Notes: generated by a model from the sequence alone, not told the origin. A stretch of 64,000 nucleotides of DNA from Fulvia fulva (GCF_020509005.1 NC_063013.1:4154001-4218000); one strand, 5' to 3'. Shown: positions 1 through 13,625, numbered from the stretch's first letter. A program made the numbers and translations.

Positions 1-3000
1 GATATACAAAGCAGGCCACTACCCCTAGGACTAAGGGAGTTCTACCTTATTTAATCTAGACAGCTTGAAGCTCTCTTCACCCTGTTTCTTTAGCTCCAAA
101 CGCCGCGGAGGTGCCTAGCTACATTAGGCAACTCCTAGGCAATGGCAGCCCAGGCTACGGCACTAACGGCGCCTACGGCCCTATAGGCGAAGCCCCCCTA
201 AGACAACTAGTAGCAACTTATAGAGGACGCAAAAAGTATAGAAACTAACGATCAGCTCCCTTACCGGTCTCTATAGGTAATAATCACTTAGCTACGTACG
301 GCGCTTGTACTGTCGTATCACCGAGGGCAATAAGAAATGAGGACGACGTCCTAGGCGATTAGTAAGGCCACCCGGAATCAACACCCCTATAGCTAGGCAT
401 CGGTCGCGGCATCGATACTAGGCCCCCGCCTAACGCACGATATAGTTACGATCCGTATTGTAGCAAAGGAAGACTAGGCCGAAGTTGCGAAGCTATCGAA
501 CAAGGAGCTCGCCTAACGAATTAACTAACTAGGGGTGGTCGTAGTGAACTAATAGTCTAACGGCACTCTATAGATCTATACTAGCTCTACTACTACTAGG
601 AGGCACCTAGAGGCACAGCTATAGTGGGCATCTAAGGTTGCGGTATTAGCGAAGGTCTTAACGAAACAATTCACGATCCTAGTCTACGACATACCTAAGG
701 AGTTTGACCTAACTAACTAGGGTCACCTACGCGCTCTCTAAGAGGACAACCCGGTCACTCTTAACTCTCCAATCTAGAAGGCGACTTGGCTCTATAGGAA
801 ATGGCTAGAAGGCAAGAAGGCCTCGGCGCTAATAGTATAGCTATAAGACGCGAAAGCGGCGGATCTAGCGATAGAACAAGGCCTAGTCTAGTAATATAGC
901 CTTAAGACAGTAGAAAAGTACTCCTTATCCTTTCGTGTCCTCTAATGCTTCAAATGCTAATAGTATAGACACCAAACCTATACGTGCACAAATAAGTAGG
1001 CCTGCTCGAACTATGTAGGAGACTATATGTCTAGGGACTATATATCGACTACGAGACGGTACGCGAACTGTCCGGGGCACTACCTATCGTATAGTGCGGA
1101 ATGCCTATAGCGGAAACTAGCGAAAAACAAGGTAATCACAAACAGAACCGTCGCCCTAAGATTCTACGGCGACCGTAAGGCTAGCCTATACCGGAACTAA
1201 CTAGCGGCGGTCGGGCATAAGCGCCCTAGGGCCGAGAACGATATAAAGGATACGCAACCTAGGGCGTACGGGAGGCCACGTGCTCTACTAGCTACGGCGA
1301 GGGAAACTAACTAGGCCCGGCTCCCCTTTAGTATATAGCCGATAGGCGTAGACTAGGACGTATAGGGTAGTAGGACACAGGACGATATAGAGGAAATGAT
1401 TGTCGATACTAATAACTAGCCTCGACACGCTTAGCATCATCTAGTATAACGTCAACTATAGTAAGGATATAGTCTAGAACCATTTCCTATACGAGGCGGA
1501 CCCGCGCGTCTACTACGTCCTTGTAATCTAGGAGCTATAGATTAACCCGCACTATAAGAGACTAACGACCTACAAGTCACTAGGCTATACGACATACCTA
1601 CGAGGCGACGGTAGACCCCGTACGTGCTTCTATGTTAGCAAGGACATACTAGAATCCGACTAGGAGGTAGTGTACTACGTAGACGAAGAAGGCGGGGGCG
1701 ATATTACCTCCCTCTACGTAGGTAGTACCTAGATACACAACCTATATATACAACCGCTAGCCTCGAGGTCTAGCCGCGACCTAGGGGTCTACAGACACCT
1801 AGACAGTACGCTTAAGAGACAAGGGTGCCACATCGTAGTAGGAGACTTCAATATACACTACCCTTCCTAGGAAAGCCTTATATAGCCGCACCCTATAGCC
1901 GACGAAGTACTCGACTTGATAGCGAGTAACGCAATTGCCCTTAATACCCCGAAGGACCTAGGTACCTAGAAGAGAGGGGGACTCTAAGGCACGATCGACC
2001 TCTCCTAGATCTTAGATAGCTACTACTACACGGTAACCTACTATAGGATCGAACATGAACTCGAGGCGTCGTCAGACCACATACTAGTCAGGACCTCTAT
2101 TACGACATAGATATAACGTATACTAGCGGGAACCCCTAAGCTAAACTAGGGAAAGGCCTACTAGGCCAATATCTAGGCGTACCTCGATAACTCTAAGAGG
2201 CTAGTCCAGATCGCGTAGTAGCAATACAACAGTAAAGACGAGATAGACGAAGTAGTCTAGGGGTTGATAGACGAAATAAGAAAAGCGACCTCACTTTACG
2301 TTCCGCTTACCTAACTAACGACATAGTCTAAACTATACTAGACGCCGGAGTGTACTACGGTAGTAAGAGAAGCAAGGAGAGCCCGCCGGGTATAGACGAG
2401 CAGCTATAGCGAGGAGGCCTAGAACGTGTATAGGGAGGCATACTAATAGAAGAAAGCTATAATACGAAGGGAGAAAGCAGTCGGCTAGAGGGCTATAGTA
2501 GAAGAAATCGCCGGCAAGCTAGAGAGGATGTAGAAGCTAGCGAAATGGGCCCGATAGGACCCTATATAGGGCCCCTCCTTCTCTATCCTAGCGCTATAAT
2601 CGCCTAGTAGCCCGGTTAGCGACCCCGAGGCAAAACGGCGTCTACTAGCTAGTAAGTTCTTCCCGCCCCTAGTCGAGGCTAATCTAAGCGACATAAACAG
2701 CTCTACTCCCCTAGCCCCTAGTATCGCGGTCTAATAGGAGGTGTCCGAGAGAGAAGTTGCCGCTATACTAAGGAAGTTACCGGCGAAGAAAGCCCCGGGG
2801 CCGGATAGGATCCTAAACGAGCTACTAAAGAAGTATAGAGATTAACTAGCCCTAGTAGTTATAGCGATCTTTAACGCCTACCTATAGACCGGATACCACC
2901 CGATAGCTTTTAAACAATCAACGATAGTGGTCCTACGTAAGCCGTAGAAGGAAGACTATACGTAGGTAAAGTCGTACCGCCCAATTACGCTCCTTAACAC

Positions 3001-4900
3001 TCTTAGGAAGGCGCTTAAGAAGCTAGTTATAACGAGACTCTCCGAGGCGGTAGAGGAACACTCCCTACTCCCGGACACCTAGATAGGTACGCGCCTATAG
3101 CGATCGACGCTATCCGCGATAGAACTTATCACCTCTTAGGTAAAGGCTATCTAGTATAAGAATAGGGACAAGGTGGCTTCCTTACTTAGCCTAGACATAT
3201 CGGGAGCCTTCGACTACGTGTTATACCCGCGGCTACTCTATATCCTAAGGTCAAAAGGACTCCCTAAGTGGCTTATCAACTTCGTACGGTCCTACCTCTA
3301 AAACCGTAGTACGTCGATCCTAGTCGGCTAGTACAGAAGCCCATTTCAAGTAGTCTACACTAGAATCCCGTAAGGCTTAACGCTAGCACCTATTCTGTTC
3401 CTCTTCTTTATAGCGACGCTACTCCTAGCCCTAGAATCCTAGAACACCGCTACGAGCGGCTTCGTAGACGACATAAACATCCTAGCGTCGTCTTCCTCGA
3501 CTAAGGAGAACTGTAGGCTACTAGAAGAGAGAAACAAGATCTACGAGGACTAGGCTAGGAGGCACGGGGCTCGGTTTGCCCTAGAAAAGTACAATCTAAT
3601 ACACTTTACGCGCCGGCTACGGTTCTACAATATATAAGCTTCTATCTAGATATAGGGGCATACGACTAACCCGGCAAATCAGCTTAGGATCCTCGGACTA
3701 TAGGTAGACCCGGCGCTACGGTAGAGGAAGCACGTATAGGCAATATTACGGAAAGCTAAACAGAATATAGCATTATGCTAGAGGCTCACTACGTCTATAT
3801 AGGGGGCGGACTTCCGGTAGTCACGACTTCTATATACGGCTATTATACGGCCAGTCCTTACCTATAGTAGCCAAGTATAGTCCTTAGGCGAGAGGGCCTA
3901 CCTATCGAAGGGACTCGTCGCGCCGCTAGCGAAGATCTAAAACTAATGCCTAAGGAAGGTTACCGGAGTATATAAGTCGATACTAACGAGGATGCTTAAG
4001 TACGAGACCGCTATACCGCCGATCGACCTATATATCTAGGGACTACGGACCTCCTACTTAGGCAAGTCGGCATAGTACCTAGTATAGAAGGTCATCGCCA
4101 GTATAGTCGTAAGGGCCCGCGAATCAGTACTAGCGTATAGGGGCATTCGACCCGGAAACGAGCCGAACTACCGGGCAAGGGACGAATAGCTAGTAACACA
4201 ATAGGAAGGTAAGAAATCGTTTGTAGAGCAACTATAGAAAGAGAGGTGGAACAACTAGGTTATAGGGCATAGTAGACGCCCTTAGCTAGCGGGACAACCT
4301 AAGGAATAGTCAGCTACAAAATCCGCGGTCAAGCACCCCCCGAAGCTTATCTACTACCGCCTTACGAGGGCATAGAGTAGTATAGTAACCTAACTACGAA
4401 GCGAACACATCGGCCTCTAGGGGTACCTATTATAGAGGAAGGTTCTAGGATATACGAATACTAGCTACCCCTACGGCTATCGCTCCTAGAACGTACGGCA
4501 CGCACTCCTCGTCTGTCCGAGGTGGTCGCTAGGAAGGGGGGAGTGGATAGCAAAGGCGAGGAACCGGACGATTAGGGCACTTCTTAATAACGCTAAGGAC
4601 CTACGGCGCATTACGAACTAGATACTAGAGAAGGGCTAGCTAGAACAGTACCGCCTAGTAGGAACAGTGTAGGAAGAGAGGACACGACGTAGCGCGACGA
4701 GACCGGCTAGGAGCGGGGGCTAATAGGGTAGTGATATAGACTACGTACGTTTAGAGGGAAAGCTAAACTAGACAAGGAGTAGTCGGGGGCGGGAAGGGTT
4801 TTCACCTATTCGGGTTTCCCTTTGTATATAACAATAGATATATACCTATATAGGCCGGATAGGGTCCTAGAACAGGGGAATGACAAATCTATCTATCTAT
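1..4900 (+). mobile_element. Tad1-type LINE, copy 1 (5' cut by window edge, RIP-mutated)
   Basis: Non-LTR retrotransposon remnant read in forward orientation with TAG/TAA codons read through. An ORF1-like gag ends with zinc knuckles around 948-1,110 (CFKC, then NCPGHY). An apurinic-type endonuclease follows at about 1,430-2,130 (VGDFNIHYPS, GTIDLS, SSDHILVR). The reverse transcriptase has DISGAFDYV near 3,194 and FVDD at 3,461-3,472, and an RNase H-like tail lies at about 4,320-4,650. The element ends in a short (ATCT)n tract at 4,886-4,900 instead of poly(A). Nearly all interrupting stops are TAG or TAA in places where CAG, CAA or TGG would be expected, which is the RIP signature. Four more copies lie in the window. 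Confidence 0.9.
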
Positions 4901-5042
4901 TATGTTATATAACGTAATATTACGTCTCTTATTATATCTACGATCTTATTAAATAGTAGAATTAATAGCGCCTAACGTACGTTCTTTTACGATATATATT
5001 ACGGCTATCTATACTATCTATATAATATCGAAGTATAATATA

Positions 5043-5100
5043 AAGTACTAGTAAGCTAGGAATACTAGTAAGCTAGGAATACTAGTAAGCTAGGAATTTT
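5043..5100. repeat. Left TIR of Fot1/pogo copy 1, three 17-bp units
   Basis: ACTAGTAAGCTAGGAAT is repeated three times in tandem at 5047-5063, 5064-5080 and 5081-5097, followed by TTTGTCTTAGTACGAC. The right end of the element carries the inverted form with only two units. The second copy of the transposon has two units at both ends, so the unit number varies between copies. Confidence 0.9.
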
Positions 5101-6849
5101 GTCTTAGTACGACTAACTCGCATTCTTTATTAATCGTTTTCACTACTATCAAATAGAGAACTAGTGAACTTAATACTCTCATCCGATTTAGAATTATTCT
5201 CTTTGTCTTCCTAGTACGTTTATACGTTATAGCTAGTCCGACCGTAGTTACTATACCGCCGTCTACTTAGCTAGCCCTCTTTCGTACCCTCTAACCTACA
5301 ACTCTTCTTTAACTATTCTATAGTTTCTAACGACTCGACGACTACCTATAACGAGCCAACTCTATACTCTAAGACCCCGCCGTACTAGAGACGCTTTTGT
5401 TTACGAGATCGGCGCGTTATAAGAGTCTTAACTTATCGTTTAAGCTTAGAGTTACGAGCTCTAAGAAGCGTACTCTCTTATAGCATTACTTCGCCGCCTT
5501 TTACAAGCTAAGAGAAGCTATTATAAGCTGTTTTAGAGTTGCTTAGTATAGCGTCGTATATAAGCTTAGATTACGACATAAACTCCTTTAAATTACTTAG
5601 AGTTTAAGACTACTATAATATTGTCTAATGCGGGGGTAGTCCTAGCGGGGTTCGTAGGCGTATATTAAGCCGATCAAGTACTACTTACGCGTTAATAGGG
5701 ACTAATCCTATAGCCTTAAAGGCCTTCTTATAGTTTAACGCGGTAAACATATCGAAAAACGCGTCTTTAAACGCTAGAAGGAAGGGTTCTTTATTAATAT
5801 AGAAGACGCGCTAACGCGCTAAGTCCTATACGCGTTATAAGTACTTTAGCTTTAACGGCGTAACACAAACTACGTTAAGAGGCTATAGGATATACGACGA
5901 ATACGTCGGTATATAGAGAATAAGGATCTTATAGTCTAGATAGTAGTCCTTAAAACCCTAGTTTAAATAGCTCTTATAGCCGTCTAAAATAAGTAACCTA
6001 TAGCTACCTATAGAACGCGCCTCTATATACGCGTTAAAGTACTTTAACTACTCGAGGCTAAAAACGTTATTTATCTATCTATTCTCGGAGACCGTAAGCT
6101 TCTAATTCCGCGGTATGTCTACCTTTTCGTACTATACTAAAATATAGACGCGCTCTTTATAGATAATAAAGGGCGGGGTCGAGTAGCTAGCGGTATAGAT
6201 ACTCTAAATAACTATAACCTACTCTCTATTACTAGGCTAAGTAGCCGTAGGGCGAGAGCGTCGTTCTGAGCTAGTAACGACTTTTATAGAGCTAATTACG
6301 CCTTTTTAAAAGCCCGTCTTATAGAAGTTATAGATATCCTCGTTATATACGCTATATATAGTAATCGTCTCTTATAGAAGCTTAAACTAGGCGCTTATAA
6401 CTTCTAGATCTTCCTAGAGTATTCTCTAACGGTCCTTCGCTCGGTTAAAGGCCGTTTCAAGCCCGGTAGAGTACGAAACGAATCTCTCTACCTAGTTCTT
6501 ACCTACCGGATCCGCGTCGCGGTTACCGAGTAGCTTATCCGCTATATCTACTACCTCGCTAAGGGTAGGCGCGAATCCTCGCGAATCGAGGTCGAGGATA
6601 TATCGAATAACCGTCTATTCTTTAGTTAACGTAAGTTTATACTAGATAGGGCGAGTATTAATACGAGGAGTAATTCCGTAGTACCGGCTAGTAAGCGTTA
6701 AATAAGGTACGTAATATACTATAGCTACGCGTAGGAGACTCGGAAATTAGCCCTAATAATAGGTAGAGACGGTAAGAGTAACTCTGCCTTCTTTATTAGA
6801 CGATTATATATTATAGTATTAAGATATAGTACGATAATTAAGAAGTTGG

Positions 6850-6902
6850 TCGTACTAAGACAAAATTCCTAGCTTACTAGTGTTCCTAGCTTACTAGTAC
6901 TT
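6850..6902. repeat. Right TIR of Fot1/pogo copy 1, two 17-bp units
   Basis: This is the inverted counterpart of the left TIR: GTCGTACTAAGACAAAATTC followed by two CTAGCTTACTAGT-bearing units and the terminal GTACTT, then the TA target dinucleotide at 6903-6904. One unit starts with G rather than A, so the two units are not identical. Confidence 0.85.
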
Positions 6903-7044
6903 TACGTTAGCCTTAAAGTAAAAGAGTTGAAACGTCTACTCGATTAAGAAGAGCGATTCTATTACGCTATAACTACTACTAAGTATTATAACCTCGTAAC
7001 TATTATAAATAATTGAATCGATTACCGAGAATATCGAAACCTAG

Positions 7045-10000
7045 GCTATCGCTAAACACGACATATTTAAAAGCCCTTATTAAGGCTATTCTAACGATCT
7101 ATAAAGCAGGCTACTACCCCTAGAATTAAGGGAGTTCTACCTTATTTAATCTAGATAGCTTAAAGCTCTCTTTACCCTATCTCTTTAGCTCTAAACACCG
7201 CGGAGGTGCCTAGCTATATTAGGTAACTCCTAGGTAATAGTAGCCTAGGCTACGGTACTACCGGCGCCTATAGCTATATAGGCGAAGCTCTCCTAAGACA
7301 ACTAGTAGCAACTTATAGAGGACGTAAAAAGTATAGAAACTAACGAAAAGCTCCTATACCGGTCTCTATAGGTAATGATCACTTAGCTACGTACGGCGCT
7401 TGTACTGTCGTATTACCGAGGGCAACAAGAAATGAGGACGACGTCCTAGGCGATTAGTAAGGCCACCCGGAATCAACACCCCTATAGCTAGGCATCGGTC
7501 GCGGCATCGATACTAGGCCCCCGCCTAACGCACGATATAGTTACGATCCGTATTGTAGCAAAGGAAGACTAGGCCGAAGGTGCGAAGCTATCGAACAAGG
7601 AGCTCGCCTAACGAATTAACTAACTAGGGGTGGTCGTAGTGAACTAACAGTCTAACGGTACTCTATAGATCTATACTAGCTCTACTACTACTAGGAGGTA
7701 CCTAGAGGCATAGCTATAGTGGGCATCTAAGGTTGCGGTATTAGCGAAGGTCTTAACGAAACAATTTACGATCCTAGTCTACGACATACCTAAGGAGTTT
7801 GACCTAACTAACTAGGGTCACCTACGCGCTCTCTAAGAGGACAACTCGGTCACTCTTAACTCTCTAATCTAGAAGGCGACTTGGCTCTATAGGAAATGGC
7901 TAGAAGGTAAGAAGGCCTCGGCGCTAATAGTATAGCTATAAGACGCGAAAGCGGCGGATCTAGCGATAGAACAAGGCCTAGTCTAGTAATATAGCCTCAA
8001 GATAGTAGAAAAGCACTCCTTATCCTTTCGTGTCCTCTAATGCTTCAAATGCTAATAGTATAGACACCAAACCTACACGTATACAAACAAGTAGGCCTAC
8101 TCGAACTATATAGGAGACTATATATCTAGGGACTATATATCGACTACGAGACGGTACGCGAACTGTCCGGGGTACTACCTATCGTATAGTACGGAATGCC
8201 TATAGCGGAAACTAGCGAAAAACAAGGCAATTATAAATAGAACCGTCGCCCTAAGATTCTACGGCGACCGTAAGGCTAGCCTATACCGGAACTAACTAGC
8301 GGCGGTCGGGTATAAGCGCCCTAGGGCCGAGAACGATATAAAGGATACGCAACCTAGGGCGTACGGGAGGCCACGTGCTCTACTAGCTACGGCGAGGGAA
8401 TCTAACTAGGCCCGGCTCCCCTTTAGTATATAGCCGATAGGCGTAGACTAGGACGTATAGGGCAGTAGGACATAGGACGATATAGAGGAAATGATTGTCG
8501 ATGCCGATAACTAGCCTCGACACGCTTAGCATTATCTAGTATAACGTTAACTATAGCAAGGATATAGTCTAGAACCATTTCCTATACGAGGCGGACCCGC
8601 GCGTCTACTACGTCCTTATAATCTAGGAGCTATAGATTAACCCGTACTATAAGAGACTAACGACCTATAAGTCACTAGGCTATACGATATGCCTACGAGG
8701 CGACGGTAGACCCCGTACGTACTTCTATGTTAGTAAGGACATACTAGAATCCGACTAGGAGGTAGTGTACTACGTAGACGAAGAAGGCGGGGGCGATATT
8801 ACCTCCCTCTACGTAGGTAGCACCTAGATACACAACCTATATATACAACCGCTAGTCTCGAGGTCTAGCCGCGACCTAGGGGTCTACAGACACCTAGACA
8901 GTGCGCTTAAGAGACAAGGGTACCATATCGTAGTAGGAGACTTCAATATATACCACCCTTCCTAGGAAAGCCTTATATAGCCGTACCCTATAGCCGACGA
9001 AGTACTCGACTTGATAGCGAGCAACGTAATTGCCCTTAATACCCCGAAGGACCTGGGCACCTAGAAGAGAGGGGGACTCTAAGGCACGATCGACCTCTCC
9101 TAGATCTTAGATAGCTACTACTACACGGTAACCTACTATAGGATCGAACATAAACTCGAGGCGTCGTCAGACTATATACTAGTTAGGACCTCTATTACGA
9201 TATAGATATAACGTATACTAGCGAGTACCCCTAAGCCAAACTAGGGAAAGGCCTACTAGGCTAACATCTAGGCGTACCTCGATGACTCTAAGAGGCTAGT
9301 CTAGATCGCGTAGTAGTAATACAATAGTAAAGACGAGATAGACGAAGCAGTCTAGGGGTTAATAGACGAAATAAGAAAAGCGACCTTACTTCACGTTCCG
9401 CTTACCTAACTAACGATATAGTCTAAACTATACTAGACGCCGGAGTGCACTACGGTAGTAAGAGAAGTAAGGAGAGCCCGCCGGGTATAGACGAGCAGCT
9501 ATAGCGAGGAGGCCTAGAACGTATATAGGGAGGCATACTAATAGAAGAAAGCTATAATACGAAGGGAGAAAGCAGTCGGCTAGAGGGCTATAGTAGAAGA
9601 AATCGCCGGCAAGCTAGAGAGGATATAGAAGCTAGCGAAATGGGCCCGACAGGACCCTACATAGGGCCCCTCCTTCTCTATCCTAGCGCTATAATCGCCT
9701 AGTAGCCCGGTTAGCGACCCCGAGGCCAAGGCGCGTCTACTAGCTAGCAAGTTCTTCCCGCCCCTAGTCGAGGCTGATCTAAGCGACATAAACAGCTCTA
9801 CTCCCCTAGCCCCTAGTATCGCGGTCTAACAGGAGGTGTCCGAGGGAGATGTTGCCGCTATGCTAAGGAAGTTGCCGGCGAAGAAAGCCCCGGGGCCGGA
9901 TAGGATCCCTAACGAGCTACTAAAGAAGTGTAGAGATTAACTAGCCCTAGTAGTTATAGCGATCTTTAACGCCTACCTACAGACCGGGTACTACCCGATA

Positions 10001-11994
10001 GCCTTTAAACAATCGACGACAGTGGTCCTACGCAAGCCGTAGAAGGAAGACTATACGTAGGTAAAGTCGTACCGCCTAATTGCGCTCCTTAACACTCTTA
10101 GGAAGGCGCTTGAGAAGCTGGTTATAACGAGACTCTCCGAGGCGGTAGAGGAACACTCCCTACTCCCGGACACCTAGATAGGTACGCGCCTATAGCGATC
10201 GACGCTATCCGCGATAGAACTTATCACCTCTTAGGTAAAGGCTATCTAGTATAAAAATAGGGACAAGGTGGCTTCCTTACTTAGCCTAGACATATCGGGA
10301 GCCTTCGACTACGTGTTATACCCGCGGCTACTCTATATCCTAAGGTCGAAAGGACTCCCTAAGTGGCTTGTTAACTTCGTACGGTCCTACCTCTAAAACC
10401 GTAGTACGTCGATCCTAGTCGGCTAGTACAGAAGCCCATTTCAAGTAGTCTACACTAGAATCCCGTAAGGCTTAACGCTAGTACCTATTCTATTCCTCTT
10501 CTTTATAGCGACGCTACTCCTAGCCCTAGAATCCTAGAACACCGCTACGAGCGGCTTCGTAGACGACATAAACATCCTAGCGTCGTCTTCCTCGACTAAG
10601 GAGAACTGTAGGCTACTAGAAGAGAGAAACAAGATCTACGAGGACTAGGCTAGGAGGTACGGGGCTCGGTTTGCCCTAGAAAAGTACAATCTGATACACT
10701 TTACGCGCCGGCCACGGTTCTATAATATGCAAGCTTCTATCTAGATATAGGGGCACACGACTAACCCGGCAAATTAGCTTAGGATCCTCGGACTATAGGT
10801 GGACCCGGCGCTACGGTAGAGGAAGTACGTATAGGCAATATTACGGAAAGCTAAACAGAATATAGCATTATGCCAGAGGCTCACTACGTCTATATAGGGG
10901 GCGGACTTCCGGTAGTCACGACTTCTATATACGGCTATTATACGGCCAGTCCTTACCTATAGTAGCCAAGTATAGTCCTTAGGCGAGAGGGCCTACCTAT
11001 CGAAGGGACTCGTCGCGCCGCTAGCGAAGATCTAAAACCAATGCCTAAGGAAGGTCACCGGGGCATATAAGTCGATACTAACGAGAATGCTTAAGCACGA
11101 GACCGCTATACCGCCGATCGACCTATATATCTAGGGACTACGGACCTCCTACTTAGGCAAGTCGGTATAGTACCTAGTATAGAAGGTCATCGCTAGTGTA
11201 GTCGTAAGGGCCCGCGAATTAGTACTAGCGTATAGGGGCATTCGACCCGGAAACGAGCCGAACTACCGGGCAAGGGACGAATAGCTAGCAATATAATAGG
11301 AAGGTAAGAAATCGTTTATAGAGCAACTATAGAAAGAGAGGTGGAACAACTAGGTTATAGGGCATAGTGGACGCCCTTAGCTAGCGGGATAACCTAAGGA
11401 ATAGTTAGCTATAAAATCCGCGGTCAAGCACCCCCCGAAGCTTATCTACTACCGCCTTACGAGGGCATAGAGTAGTATAGTAACCTAACTACGAAGCGAA
11501 CACATCGGCCTCTAGGGGTACCTATTATAGAGGAAGGTTCTAGGATACACGAATACTAGCTACCCCTACGGCTATCGCTCCTAGAACGTACGGCACGCAC
11601 TCCTCGTCTGTCCGAGGTAGTCGCTAGGAAGGCGGAGTAGATAGCAAAGGCGAGGAACCGGACGATTGGGACACTTCTTAACAACGCTAAGGACCTACGG
11701 CGTATTACGAAATAGATACTAGAGAAGGGCTGGCTAGAACAGTACCGCCTAGTAGGAGCAGTATAGGAAGAGAGGACACGACGTAGCGCGACGAGACCGG
11801 CTAGGAGCGGGGGCTAACGGGGTAGTGACATAGACTACGTACGTTCAGAGGGAAAGCTAAACTAGATAAGGAGTAGTCGGCGGCGGGAAGGGTTTTCACC
11901 TATTCGGGTTTCCCTTTGTACATAACAATAGATATATACCTATATAGGCCGGATAGGGTCCTAGAACAGGGGAATGACAAATCTATCTATCTAT
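7045..11994 (+). mobile_element. Tad1-type LINE, copy 2 (near full length, RIP-mutated)
   Basis: Collinear with copy 1 but also containing the 5' end. Zinc knuckles lie near 8,039-8,200, the endonuclease at about 8,520-9,230, the RT palm FVDD near 10,557-10,568, and the RNase H-like tail at about 11,440-11,760. It ends in (ATCT)n at 11,980-11,994. The 5' boundary is approximate: homology to copy 4 begins near 7,045 (ATCGCTAAACACGAC). No target-site duplication is visible, because the sequence after the tail (ATTCCGCC...) is not found before the 5' end. This suggests a rearranged flank rather than a simple insertion. The reverse-strand open stretch at 9,580-9,789 is antisense and is not a gene. 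Confidence 0.88.
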
Positions 11995-13205
11995 ATTCCG
12001 CCTCTACTATACTATAGCCGCGAGCTTCGACCTAGAAGCCGAACAATTCGATATTATTAACGCCTTTCTAAACTCGGACCTACTATACACTATATATCTA
12101 TAACTACCTCCTAGAATCGATAGGCTATTCTATAGACACGCCCTTAAGCTAGTTAAGGCCCTCTACGGTCTAAAGGAGTCCCCTTTATTATAGTATAACT
12201 CCCTAACCGAGACGCTGGCCTCCCTTAGACTAATACCCCTATCGGACTCCGAATGTATCTACTATAACAATAAGGTTATGTTCTTCTTTTACGTTAACGA
12301 CCTAGTTATGCTCTACTACCGTAAGCACAAGGCCTATACTACTAACATTAAGTAGCGGCTACTTACTAAGTACGAGATATACGAGCTCGGTGATCTCTCC
12401 TAGTTCCTAGGAATCAAGGTTACGCGCGATAGAAACAAGCGCTTACTATAGCTCTCTTAAGAAGACTATATTAAGAAGCTAGCCGCTAAATTTAGTATAT
12501 CTACGAATATACGTAAAACGACAGTACTAGTAGATTAATACCTTAATTAGACCGTTCTAGAGGGTCATTAACCCACCTCTATCGCTATCCTTACGTACTA
12601 ATAACGTATAGGATCCCTTAACTTCGCCGCTATATATACGCGGCCTAATATCGCCTTTTCCTAATCTATACTATCGTAGTATCTAACTAAGCTAACTAAG
12701 ACACACCTTAAGCTTATAGATTAGTACTTACGCTATCTACTAGAGACTAAGAACCTCTACCTTATATATAGCGCTAGTAAATATATCACTAGCCTTGATA
12801 GCTAACTAGAACACCTCGGTAGTAACTACGAGTTCTTTAGAGTATCGGACGCCTCCTACGGCATAAGTAATAATAGGACTAGCTTAAATAGCTAGGTCTT
12901 TATACTATTTAGTAGACTAGTAGATTATAAGGCATCTAAACAAATCACTATTACTAAGTCCTTAATAGAGGCTAAGCTACTCGGGCTTTTATAAGCCGCT
13001 TTAGAGCTTATACGGTAGAAAAGAACCTTCGCTAGAATATACCTCTAGTTTAATTAGCGTACCTACCTATACTATAATAATACGTAGACTATCCGCCTTA
13101 TTAACTAATACGGGTAAAAGCTTAATATAAAGCTACGCTACGTTAATTTCTACTATTACTAGCTCCGATAGCGAGACTAGCGCGGAGATATTAAGATTAA
13201 GTATC
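11995..13205 (+). mobile_element. Ty1/copia remnant (RT/RNase H part), host of the gypsy nest
   Basis: Forward-strand copia pol fragment. Visible blocks are INAFLNSD (start of RT), KALYGLKESP, FFYVNDLVMLYY (the YVDD site, here VND), LGDLSQFLGIKV, TRPNIAFSQS and the RNase H strand VSDASYG. The frame stops at the gypsy insertion with IKIKYL and resumes after the 3' copy of the target site at 36,687 with TNNIPIDGLTKLL, which matches the usual copia C-terminus (ADGLTK). The 5' half of the element (gag, protease, integrase) is not seen. LINE copy 2 abuts it directly. Confidence 0.82.
13201..13205. repeat. Target-site duplication (left) of the gypsy element
   Basis: GTATC directly precedes the 5' LTR, and the same five bases follow the 3' LTR at 36,682-36,686. 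The host copia reading frame continues across the two copies, which confirms the insertion. Confidence 0.9.
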
Positions 13206-13355
13206 TGTTACGGTTTACTACTACCGTAACGTCGCGCGCCTTAGCGCTTCCTTATATATCTCGCGCGCTTCGCGCTTCTCTTTCGTAGCCTTACCGAACG
13301 ACGCTTGTTTTACGGCAACCCTATACTATCGTCTTATAGATCACTACCCGTAATA
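13206..13355 (+). repeat. 5' LTR of the gypsy element (150 bp)
   Basis: Starts TGTTACGGTTTACTACTACC and ends CCCGTAATA (CCCGTAACA before RIP). Nearly identical over 150 bp to 36,532-36,681, where the first bases read TATTACGG because TG has become TA. Confidence 0.9.
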
Positions 13356-13410
13356 GTTTGTTCGGTCTTATAAGCGGCCTATCTAGTCAGGCTAGTAGTT
13401 ATAATCAAAT

Positions 13411-13625
13411 CGTACTAATAATAACTATAGTCGCGTAAACAAGCGTATTAGTTAAGTTAATAGATCACCTCTCTCCTTCGCGTAAAACGCGTTAAGGTAG
13501 GTCAAGTTCACTATAGTTACTAACTGTCGAGTCGCGCGTATAGGCGTACTAATAATAACTATAGTCGCGTAAACAAGCGTATTAGTTAAGTCAATAGATC
13601 ACCTCTCTCCTTCGCGTAAAACGCG
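13411..13625. repeat. 81-bp direct repeat in the gypsy leader
   Basis: The segment 13,411-13,491 is repeated at 13,545-13,625 with one visible difference (TTAATAG against TCAATAG). The unit starts CGTACTAATAATAACTATAG and ends CGTAAAACGCG. It lies between the 5' LTR and gag, 134 bp offset. Its role is unknown. Confidence 0.88.

Larger units (their letters stand above)
5043..6902 (-). mobile_element. Fot1/pogo DNA transposon, copy 1 (RIP-mutated)
   Basis: A DNA transposon of 1,860 bp flanked by TA dinucleotides (5041-5042 and 6903-6904). The terminal inverted repeats begin AAGTACTAGTAAGC and contain a 17-bp unit (ACTAGTAAGCTAGGAAT), three times at the left end (5047-5097) and twice at the right. 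The reverse strand encodes a degraded DDE transposase with a CENP-B-type DNA-binding region (SRGFAPTLSEVVDIADKLL, VGKNWVERF) and the catalytic block. Here the first Asp of the NFDETGF motif is replaced by Tyr (near 6,306-6,330), a transversion that RIP does not explain. Later blocks (LLILDGHKSH-like, LQPLDV) are recognisable. A sister copy lies at 60,389-62,230. Confidence 0.88.

Noticed and set aside
2485..2694. Conserved 69-codon open frame repeated at 9,580-9,789 and 27,165-27,374
   Set aside because: It is antisense to the LINE between endonuclease and RT. It stays open because RIP makes TAG on the sense strand, which reads CTA on the other. Conservation follows from the LINE itself.
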